32,665 nucleotides of DNA from an uncultured Alphaproteobacteria bacterium (GTDB lineage: Bacteria; Pseudomonadota; Alphaproteobacteria; UBA8366; GCA-2717185). The DNA is taken from positions 1 through 32,665 of the forward strand of contig CALSRA010000049.1 of the NCBI GenBank assembly GCA_943788635.1. Direction: 5' to 3'. The number at the start of each line of letters is the position of its first letter. The stretch's first letter is position 1. Made by a program: the position numbers and the translations under genes. This document shows, in pieces, positions 25,560 through 32,665 of this stretch. Under the pieces are notes generated by a model. The model did not search any database. It saw nothing but the letters and a program-made list of their open reading frames with translations, and was not told where the DNA came from.

Positions 25560-26564
25560 CTATTTCTTGACCCAATAGCCCAGTTCCCTGTCGACGAGGT
25601 TCTCCAGCGGCTTGCCCTCGATAAAACGGGCAAGGTTGGCGAAGAACATCTCGAACGTCCGCGGAATATACTGTTCGACATCATCGGTCGAATTATGCGG
25701 CGTGATGATCAGATTGGGTGTTGTCCACAGCGGCGACTCCTCGGCCAGCGGTTCGGGATCGAACACATCCAGAATGGCGCCACCGATATGTCCCGATTCC
25801 AGCCGCTGGCGCAGCGCCGCGTAATCCATGACCGGCTCGCGGCCGATATTGACGACCCCCGCGCCCTTTTTCATCAGATCCAGTTCCGCGCCCCCGATGA
25901 GGCCCCGCGTTTCGGGCGTTACCGGCGAGGCAATAACCAGAAAATCCGCACGCGGCAGATGCTCCCGCAACTCCGCCGTCGTGTACATTTCATCCGCAAC
26001 ATCGTTCGGCCGGCCGCTGCGCGTGACAGCGATAATATGCATGCCAAACATCTTTGCCGCCTTGCCGACGCCGGACCCGAGGCTCCCAAAGCCGAGAACC
26101 AGCACGACCTTGCCTGCCGCCGTGGTGCTGAAAACCCGGTTCCAGTTGCGGTTTCGCTGGTTGGTGACAACCTCCGGCAACCGGTTATGCAGCGCCATCA
26201 ATGCCATGCCGCCGAATTCGATAGCGCGCTGATGATGGTTGCCGCTGTTGTTGGTGAATGCGATGCCTTCCGGCAACCAGTTGAACGGCATGAAGTTTTC
26301 CGTGCCCGCCGCCGGAACATTGATCCATTTCAGGTTCGGTGCGACCTCGGCAAGGTTTTCGCGCGGGAAGTCCGACGCGAACAGGATATCCGCCGTCTTC
26401 ATATGCTGGCCGAAATCCTTGCCGTCCCAGCCGGTGGTTACGTCGAGTTGGGCCGCCAGTGCCGGGTGCCCGGCGGATACTTTCGCCCAGACTTCCGGCG
26501 TCAGAAACATATGTGGCGATTTCGATGACAGGCTTTCGATATGCAGGTGTAATTTCTTGGTCAT
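25560..26564 (-). CDS. D-2-hydroxyacid dehydrogenase (NAD-dependent)
   Basis: This protein of about 334 residues has the NAD-binding LVLGFGSLGSGVGKAAKMFG motif and the catalytic trio of the family: Arg in VVNIGREPVMDYAAL, Glu in LDVFDPEPLAEESPLW and His in LIITPHNSTDDV. It reduces 2-oxoacids or oxidises D-2-hydroxyacids. The Arg block reads GREPVMD instead of the more usual RGxxVD, a mild divergence. The start at 26564 (MTKKLHLHIE) is preferred because AGGA lies eight bases upstream; in-frame ATGs at 26573 and 26594 also exist. It converges with the permease and follows the giant RTX gene on the same strand with about 125 bases between. Confidence 0.9.
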   Translation of the reverse strand: MTKKLHLHIESLSSKSPHMFLTPEVWAKVSAGHPALAAQLDVTTGWDGKDFGQHMKTADILFASDFPRENLAEVAPNLKWINVPAAGTENFMPFNWLPEGIAFTNNSGNHHQRAIEFGGMALMALHNRLPEVVTNQRNRNWNRVFSTTAAGKVVLVLGFGSLGSGVGKAAKMFGMHIIAVTRSGRPNDVADEMYTTAELREHLPRADFLVIASPVTPETRGLIGGAELDLMKKGAGVVNIGREPVMDYAALRQRLESGHIGGAILDVFDPEPLAEESPLWTTPNLIITPHNSTDDVEQYIPRTFEMFFANLARFIEGKPLENLVDRELGYWVKK

Positions 26565-26688
26565 GGCATCCATCCTCGTTGCTCCCCCGATCATTCAGGC
26601 GGAGCCCCGCGGATGCAAGCCCGTTTCCGATATTGTCATGTCGTGATTTCGCGGAAACATGGAAAATGATGCCGCGCGGGCAAAGGCC

Positions 26689-29600
26689 CTAGGCTAGTGT
26701 GACGGCGATATCCGTATCGACATGAATTTCCGCATTATTGGTATCGCTTTGGAAAACCGAATACCCGTTCCCGTCAATCGTCACGGTACCCGTATTCGTC
26801 CAGCCCCCTTCCGCCAACAGCACATCACCGCTGTTACCGTCAATAATCAGGCTATCCAGCACACCGGTCACTGGATTGATTCCACTTGCCGCGGCAAGGG
26901 CAATTTCACCATCCAGCGTCAACGTGTTGTTGCCAGTCCCCGTAATATCCAGGCGTTCAATATTGCTGAGCTGATCGCCGCGCAATGTCGTCAGATCGAA
27001 GCTGCCGCCATCAAAGGCCACGGTATCGATGCCCCCGCCCCCGTCGATGCGGCCGAAGCCGGTATCCGGCGCTTCGAAAAAGTCATCGCCGTCGCCACCA
27101 TGCATCAAATCCGCGCCGCCACCGCCGACAATGAAGTCGCTGCCGCTGTCACCGACGAAAACGTCGTCGCCAGCGGTTCCCGTCAGCGTATCGTTCCCGG
27201 CTGTACCCTGATGTGTCACGGCGCGACCGGTCAGCGTAACGCCGGTCGTGCTTTGCGTGGCATCCAGCACGACACCACCGCCGACATCCAGCCCGGCGAT
27301 TTCCCGGAAGCTGCCCGTCAGGGTGCCCGCATTGATGATATCGAAACTGTCGCCGGCCGATACGTCGAAGGTCCCGAATTCAACCACATCCAGAATCCCG
27401 CCCGCGTCCAGCCGGCCGGAAATGGACAACTGATCGAAGCCGTCATGAATGCCGGGCACCAACCCGCCCAGTTCAATCAGTAACCTGCTGGTATCGCCGC
27501 GCAGCATATCACCAGAGATGGTCAGTGATCCCGGCGACGCCCCGAATGTCGTCGTCCCGTCATCCTGGAATACAGCACCACTGATGAGATCAAGTGTACC
27601 CGCCGCAAAAACCGTAATGGTCCCACCGGCAAGGTTGTGCAGGGTCCCGGTGTCCAGGGTCAGAGTCGAACTGTTGTTCACATCGATTGTGCCATTGTTC
27701 GAAAACTTGTCCGACCCGGAAAGAAAGGTCACGGTTGTGCTGGAATCGAAATCCAGAACACCCGAATTCAGATTGTTCGTTCCACTGACCGAAATGGCCC
27801 CGGTGTCATTCACGAAATTGCCCGTCAGTGTTCCATTGTCCAGCATTAGGGTCCCCTGATTAATCAGGGTGCCCGTGCCGCCAAAGGTCGCCGTATTCAC
27901 GCCATCTCCCAGGGCCAGAGTCCCGCCTGTCAGCAGCGTGAAATTCGTATCCAGATTGACAATACTGTCCGCTTCTACCCGCAATGAAGCGCCAGTACCG
28001 ATATTCAGCACACCTGTGTGGGTTAGCGTATTTTGCAGCAGGGTCAACGCGCCCCCGGCAGCGATATCGATTACACCGGTATTCGTGAAATCTGTATTGC
28101 CGACCGCACCGAATATCCCGATCTTGAAATCCGACACCGGTGAAACATTGATCGTTCCGCTATTCACCATCGTCGCGTCGAAACCGGTCGCGGGGACAAG
28201 GCGACTCTCGCCTGGAGAATTGACCTCAAACGTGCCGGTGTTGTTCAGGTCGCCGCTCAATTCCAGCACGTCGCCGGCGATGCCGCCATCCAGCAGGATC
28301 GTTCCGTTATTCGTCAGCGTAAAACCAGTACCCTGATTCAATATGGCCGTCTGCGTGCCGGATCCCGCGGTTGACAGGTGTATCAAACCGTCATTCGTGA
28401 ACGCGACCTCATGGGTCAGCCGGGCAAGCCCGGCCCCGCCCGCAATAATTTCAATACCGCCGCCGGCAGGGTTAACAAGTCCCGCATCAAGAATGTGGTC
28501 ACCATCCAGGACCTGAATGAAACCGCCGCTATTGTCGATTGTTCCCGCGCCGCCACCAACGGTGATGGTGCCCGTATTGGGGCCGGAAAACTGGATCAAC
28601 CCCGCATTGGCAAAGTCACCGGCGAAATCGATCGCCGTGCTGCCGCTTGTCGACGTATCGACCAAGACGGTGCCACCCGTCTGGTTTTCAAATGCCGTGG
28701 TTGAAACGACCAGCAATCCGTCGGCATGATCCAGCGTACCACCGTTCGAATTCGTAAAGGTTGCAGTGCTGATCGACGTTGCGCCGTCGATAACGAGATT
28801 GCTTTCGTTTACGAATGTTCCCGCGCCCGAAATGTTCCCCACGACCATTTCGATGCTCGGGCCGGACCCGACCGCTCCAAGGGTGAAACCCGCACCAACG
28901 CCGACATCGAAATCGGCATTGTTAAGAACCAATTTCCCGTTACCCACCACGTTGCTACCCGCCTGCATGGATATCGTTCCATTCGTGACCGTTAGCGTCG
29001 ATGCTCCATTCGCCAGATTCAAATCACTGGCATTTTCGATGATGCCGTCCAGAAATGTCAGATGTGACGACGAAACAGTGAGAAGGCCGTCATTTGTAAC
29101 GGTCTGGCCTGCCAGCATGTCCACGGTCGCATCGACCTGAAATGCAAGCGTTGCGCCGGCTTCATTGACAATCGTCCCGCTGGTTATCGTGGGAGTGAGC
29201 GTCGAAAATGTGAAAAGCCCCTGATTGATCAGGGTGTCCACAGCAAATACCGGCGCGTCATCAATTTCATGCGCGCCCTGATTGACTAGCGTACCCGCCC
29301 CGGTCAGCGTTACTGCACTAGCGCCGTCAACAGTCGTCGCCGTACCCAGGATCAGTTCACCGTCGATAATGACCGTTCCCTCGAGCCCGATCGTCCCTAC
29401 ATTGCCATCAACAATCGCACCAGCGGCAATCGTATCGTCCTGTACCGAAAGTGATCCCTCGACACTGAATAGCCCGGTTCCGGTTAGAGTCGCAGCGCCG
29501 GAGGTGTCGATGCTGCCAGCGACACCCAGTACAATCACCCCATTATTGGTATAGGTCCCGTCAGATGACGTCAGGGCGCCATCGTTCAACATCGAGTTCG

Positions 29601-31311
29601 AAAAAGACGCGCCTGCGCTGAAATTGATCACGCCGGTATTGTCGAAAACCAGCACAGAAGTATCCAGCGTCCCCGCGCCGTTTACAAAGCGGTCCAGCGT
29701 CAACGTACCCAGAGATGACGGACCAATCAGATCCCAGCTATCACTGGATTCGACAATATCGTCACCATCACCGAACACCGACAACGTGCCTGTGCCGGAA
29801 ATGGTCTGAACCAGCCCCGCTGTCGCCGTAAATGTATTCGAACCAATGCCGGAAAGATCAATTTCCTCGATCGAAGTAACATTGGCAAGATTCGCCGCGT
29901 CGACCAGTTGGTTCGAACCAAACAGTATTATTTTGTCCTGCCCGGCCCCGCCGTCGAGTGTTTCGCTGGAAGTGTCGAAGCCGATTGTATCATCGCCCGC
30001 CCCGCCCGAGACATTATCCGTTCCTCCCGAACCATCAATCGTATCATCCCCGGCGCCACCGAAAATCGTGTCGCCCGCCGAAGAACCTTCAACAAACTCG
30101 ATCTCGGAAAACGTCGCGTTGACACCAAGCGTGCCGGATAAATCCACCACCGTGCCGGTACCACCGCCAGTGTCGACATTGATCGACAGGCCTTCTGTCA
30201 CCGTGATGAACGACAACCTGTCAAAGCCCGCACCGCCGATATATTCATCACTGCCGATGCCACCGATAAGTATGTCGTCGCCGGAACCACCGAAAAGCGT
30301 GTCGTCGCCCAGACCACCATCCAACGTATCAAAACCGGCCTTTCCGATCAGCGTGTCCGCCCCCGAACCGCCGATAAGGGTATCGTCGCCCGCGCCGCCA
30401 AACGCTTTTTCAAACCCGGTGAAGGTATCCGTCCCGATGTCGGCGCCGACAGCGGCCTGTGTCAGCAAATCGATATGCACGCTATTCGTCGCGAACTGAT
30501 AGTCCAGCGTATCGACGCCCAATCCGCCAGTGAAAGAGAAATTTCCCGGTCCGCCGGAAAACGTATCATCGCCATCGCCGCCGATAATGACTTCAATGTC
30601 GCTAAAACTGTCCTGATCAATTTCGGGGCCAGTCGCCGTTTCGTTTAGTGTATCGACCAGAATACCCGCTGATGTGCTGGTATAGGAAAGCGTATCGGTA
30701 CCGGCCCCACCGTTGTAACTGTCGTCGCCGGCGCCCGACCCTCCGACGATGAAATCATCCCCTGCGCCAGCAAAGACCGTATCGTTGCCGGAACCGGCAT
30801 TGAGCGTATCGTTACCGGCATTGCCCACCAGGGTATCATTGCCGCCGCCACCGATTATTTCGTCGTTACCCGATCCACTGCTGAGGACGTCGTTGCCGCC
30901 GCCTCCATCAATAGATTCATTGCTGCCGGAAGCACTGAGGTCAATCACAATCCCGGGGATCAGCTGTGGTTCCGGATCAACCACAATAGGTGGCGGTGGC
31001 GGAGGACTGTCCTCCGGTGGTGGTGGTGCATCACCCGGGCCGCCAAGACCGCCAGGCCCGCCGCCAAAATCATTATTTCCCGAGCCACCAGGTACAAAAG
31101 CGTTATTGCCGCCGCCAATAGCGCCGGCAGTAGAGCCGGAACCAAACCCTGTACCGGCTCCCCCGCCAGCGGGATTGCCACTGCCCGCAAAGCCCCCGGT
31201 GTTCCCCCCGGGACTCCCGGCACCGTTCGGGGCCGGGGGCGCCGGCGCGGGTGGGGCCGCAAACCGGCCCGCCATTCTCACCTGGTCCCGGGCCGCCATC
31301 AGCGCCGCCAC
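26689..31311 (-). CDS. Giant RTX/beta-helix surface protein, C-terminal main part
   Basis: This 1540-residue frame is the main body of a secreted protein. Residues about 15-120 are Pro/Gly-rich (GPGGLGGPGDAPPPPEDSPP). From about 130 to 460 come calcium-binding RTX nonapeptides (GGGGNDVLSSGSGNDEIIGG, GGSGDDILIGGIGSDEYIGG). A long region of Thr/Asn/Gly-rich repeats (GTLINQGTLMLDNGTLTG) follows, predicting a right-handed beta-helix as in adhesins. A second RTX block (TGTAGDDVFVGDSGSDFIVG) lies near residue 1400. The protein ends DIAVTLA, a hydrophobic tail common in type I secretion substrates. It probably joins the upstream FecR frame as one gene; the M at 31311 is unlikely to be the true start. 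It is a likely cell-surface adhesin. Confidence 0.85.
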   Translation of the reverse strand: MAALMAARDQVRMAGRFAAPPAPAPPAPNGAGSPGGNTGGFAGSGNPAGGGAGTGFGSGSTAGAIGGGNNAFVPGGSGNNDFGGGPGGLGGPGDAPPPPEDSPPPPPPIVVDPEPQLIPGIVIDLSASGSNESIDGGGGNDVLSSGSGNDEIIGGGGNDTLVGNAGNDTLNAGSGNDTVFAGAGDDFIVGGSGAGDDSYNGGAGTDTLSYTSTSAGILVDTLNETATGPEIDQDSFSDIEVIIGGDGDDTFSGGPGNFSFTGGLGVDTLDYQFATNSVHIDLLTQAAVGADIGTDTFTGFEKAFGGAGDDTLIGGSGADTLIGKAGFDTLDGGLGDDTLFGGSGDDILIGGIGSDEYIGGAGFDRLSFITVTEGLSINVDTGGGTGTVVDLSGTLGVNATFSEIEFVEGSSAGDTIFGGAGDDTIDGSGGTDNVSGGAGDDTIGFDTSSETLDGGAGQDKIILFGSNQLVDAANLANVTSIEEIDLSGIGSNTFTATAGLVQTISGTGTLSVFGDGDDIVESSDSWDLIGPSSLGTLTLDRFVNGAGTLDTSVLVFDNTGVINFSAGASFSNSMLNDGALTSSDGTYTNNGVIVLGVAGSIDTSGAATLTGTGLFSVEGSLSVQDDTIAAGAIVDGNVGTIGLEGTVIIDGELILGTATTVDGASAVTLTGAGTLVNQGAHEIDDAPVFAVDTLINQGLFTFSTLTPTITSGTIVNEAGATLAFQVDATVDMLAGQTVTNDGLLTVSSSHLTFLDGIIENASDLNLANGASTLTVTNGTISMQAGSNVVGNGKLVLNNADFDVGVGAGFTLGAVGSGPSIEMVVGNISGAGTFVNESNLVIDGATSISTATFTNSNGGTLDHADGLLVVSTTAFENQTGGTVLVDTSTSGSTAIDFAGDFANAGLIQFSGPNTGTITVGGGAGTIDNSGGFIQVLDGDHILDAGLVNPAGGGIEIIAGGAGLARLTHEVAFTNDGLIHLSTAGSGTQTAILNQGTGFTLTNNGTILLDGGIAGDVLELSGDLNNTGTFEVNSPGESRLVPATGFDATMVNSGTINVSPVSDFKIGIFGAVGNTDFTNTGVIDIAAGGALTLLQNTLTHTGVLNIGTGASLRVEADSIVNLDTNFTLLTGGTLALGDGVNTATFGGTGTLINQGTLMLDNGTLTGNFVNDTGAISVSGTNNLNSGVLDFDSSTTVTFLSGSDKFSNNGTIDVNNSSTLTLDTGTLHNLAGGTITVFAAGTLDLISGAVFQDDGTTTFGASPGSLTISGDMLRGDTSRLLIELGGLVPGIHDGFDQLSISGRLDAGGILDVVEFGTFDVSAGDSFDIINAGTLTGSFREIAGLDVGGGVVLDATQSTTGVTLTGRAVTHQGTAGNDTLTGTAGDDVFVGDSGSDFIVGGGGADLMHGGDGDDFFEAPDTGFGRIDGGGGIDTVAFDGGSFDLTTLRGDQLSNIERLDITGTGNNTLTLDGEIALAAASGINPVTGVLDSLIIDGNSGDVLLAEGGWTNTGTVTIDGNGYSVFQSDTNNAEIHVDTDIAVTLA

Positions 31312-31353
31312 TTGCCATCTGCTAAATTTCCGCCCGCTCCGTCGCCGGGCCCT

Positions 31354-32665
31354 TCATTCGGTCCGCCACCCGTCAGGACCACCATTCGTGCCGTCTTGAG
31401 GTCCCTGTGCCTGATCCCCTCCGGGGTTACCCGGGCCATCCGGGCCGCTGGGACCTTCCGGGCCGTCAGGACCATCCGGTCCGCCGGGGCCATCCGGTCC
31501 GCCAGGGCCAGGTTCGCCTTCAGCGCCCGCTTCGCCGCCTTCCGGGCCGTCGCCGGGTCCGGAATCAGGGCCGGGCTCACCGGGTGCGCCTTCACGCGCT
31601 GCCGCTTCCTGAAGCTTTTCCGCGCCTTCCGGCTGACCTTCCGCCGGGCCCTCTGGCTCGCCTTCCGCGACCTCTTCGTCGCCTTCCTCGCCTTCCTCGC
31701 CTTCTTCCTCGCCTTCCGGTTCCCCTTCTAGCTCGGCCTCCACCTCTTCCTCGCCTTCGCCCTCGGCAGCGCCTTCTTCCCCGCCTTCTCCTTCCGCCTT
31801 ATCTGCCCCTTCAGCATCTGGAGCATCATCGCCACCAGTGTCAGCGGGGCTTTCCGCCGCGCCAGGCTGCGCATCGTCGCCACCGCTCCGCGTATTGCTG
31901 TTCAGCAAGCCACCGGATATCGACCTTACGCTGCTATAGTTCTGGTTGACCTCACTCTGGCTGAGCACGACGGGGGCACTTGGCGGGGCGGAAAAATTGC
32001 TGACCGTCGTCGTCTGGTTGGAACCATCCATCACCACGGAACCGGCCTGTGTCGACACTGCAATTTCACCGTCAATGACCGTAAACTTGCTGTCTTCGCC
32101 TGCCGGTTTGACCTCACCGGCGACCTTTGTCCCACGGATTCCGATTGTTGCGACCGGCGTCGTTACCGTCATCTGCGTGTTGTCGGCCTTGGCGATCTGC
32201 CCACTGACGAATACGAACACGCCCTTCAGAATTGAAAAAGACGATGAGCCCGATTGCGTCGCCGGGTTGAAAACCATCTCGTCCAGCGCCAGCCGCGCAT
32301 CGGCACCCAAAGCAAAGGTCGTTTCGTCCAGGAAGGTCAGATTGACCGCGCCACCATCTTCGGTTTCGACGACATCGCCCTGATACACAGCGTCACCGGC
32401 AGAAAGTTGCTGCCGCGTGCCATCTACACGCACGGCAAATACCTTGCCGGACAGATCCTGGACCTGACCGATGGGCTCTGCTGTCTGCGCAACCTGCCCG
32501 GCCTGAGCATATTGACCGGCGGATTCGGCGCGGGAGAAGGACTGGACCAGCGCCGGCGTCATGATTCCGCCTTCCGGCGTCAGAAGGTCCGGCGTCGGAT
32601 CGGCGAGAAAATAACCTTCCACAACGACCGTCGTCCCATCCGGTGCGGTCAGGATCAGATCGTCT
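31354..32665 (-). CDS. FecR-domain N-terminal part of the giant surface protein (5' end beyond window)
   Basis: The frame is open to the window edge: before the GTG at 32622 it reads LILTAPDGTTVVVEGYF, so the start is outside. Counting from 32622, residues about 58-170 form an FecR-like domain (VFAVRVDGTRQQLSAGDAVY, VFVFVSGQIAKADNTQMTV, TPVATIGIRGTKVAGEV), about 262-345 are Glu/Gly-rich, and about 346-417 are collagen-like (GPDGPGGPDGPDGPEGPSG). The frame ends at 31354; removing one base at 31369-31371, 31312-31313 and 31268-31270 continues the Gly/Pro-rich sequence into the RTX frame, so the two entries are probably one protein of about 2000 residues or more. FecR modules are frequent at the N-terminus of type I secreted adhesins. 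No secretion genes are in the window. Confidence 0.8.
   Translation of the reverse strand, partial: DDLILTAPDGTTVVVEGYFLADPTPDLLTPEGGIMTPALVQSFSRAESAGQYAQAGQVAQTAEPIGQVQDLSGKVFAVRVDGTRQQLSAGDAVYQGDVVETEDGGAVNLTFLDETTFALGADARLALDEMVFNPATQSGSSSFSILKGVFVFVSGQIAKADNTQMTVTTPVATIGIRGTKVAGEVKPAGEDSKFTVIDGEIAVSTQAGSVVMDGSNQTTTVSNFSAPPSAPVVLSQSEVNQNYSSVRSISGGLLNSNTRSGGDDAQPGAAESPADTGGDDAPDAEGADKAEGEGGEEGAAEGEGEEEVEAELEGEPEGEEEGEEGEEGDEEVAEGEPEGPAEGQPEGAEKLQEAAAREGAPGEPGPDSGPGDGPEGGEAGAEGEPGPGGPDGPGGPDGPDGPEGPSGPDGPGNPGGDQAQGPQDGTNGGPDGWRTE

Overview
The window looks like part of an alphaproteobacterial chromosome. Most of it is GC-rich, with catabolic and redox genes typical of Rhodospirillales-like bacteria, a DUF4170 protein and an FecR/RTX surface protein. 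This assignment is inferred from gene families; no rRNA or tRNA gene was found to confirm it.

Layout. (1) 1-3426 is a mobile-element graveyard: the C-terminal part of a large serine recombinase, cut by an IS3-family element (696-1882), which in turn abuts a truncated, decayed IS66-family element (1883-3426). (2) 3427-8568 is a visibly AT-rich island read on the minus strand: a TPR/O-GlcNAc-transferase-like protein with nine nearly identical 102-bp repeats, a UDP-glucuronate decarboxylase-like epimerase, and a zinc-finger SAM methyltransferase whose start overlaps the epimerase stop. It reads as a horizontally acquired glycan or protein-glycosylation cassette. (3) 8569-10660 holds insertion-sequence end fragments and a second IS66 copy, inverted relative to the first, so the island lies between two outward-reading IS66 elements. 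The second copy is truncated into the start of an ImmA/IrrE gene that follows a decayed XRE regulator (10660-11144). (4) 11442-26564 is a catabolic/redox region: trypsin-like protease remnant, enoyl-CoA hydratase, alpha/beta hydrolase, glutathione S-transferase, F420-type luciferase-like oxidoreductase, Zn alcohol dehydrogenase, FAD ketosteroid-dehydrogenase-like enzyme, phytanoyl-CoA dioxygenase-like enzyme, a second alpha/beta hydrolase, a six-Asp-box propeller, an orphan molybdenum hydroxylase large subunit, DUF4170, a TSUP permease and a D-2-hydroxyacid dehydrogenase. The mix suggests breakdown of a lipid-, steroid- or xenobiotic-like substrate, but the substrate is not readable from sequence. 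(5) 26689-32665 encodes one giant secreted protein (FecR domain, acidic stretch, collagen-like stretch, RTX repeats, beta-helix, RTX), running off the window end.

A striking property of the window is that at least eight genes are broken by indels that are almost all one extra base in a homopolymer. Deleting those bases restores convincing protein sequence. This may be a sequencing/assembly artefact rather than biology, and affected genes are described as if repaired. The type 'pseudogene' is used for truncated or multiply broken genes; genes with one or two apparent breaks are kept as CDS with a note.
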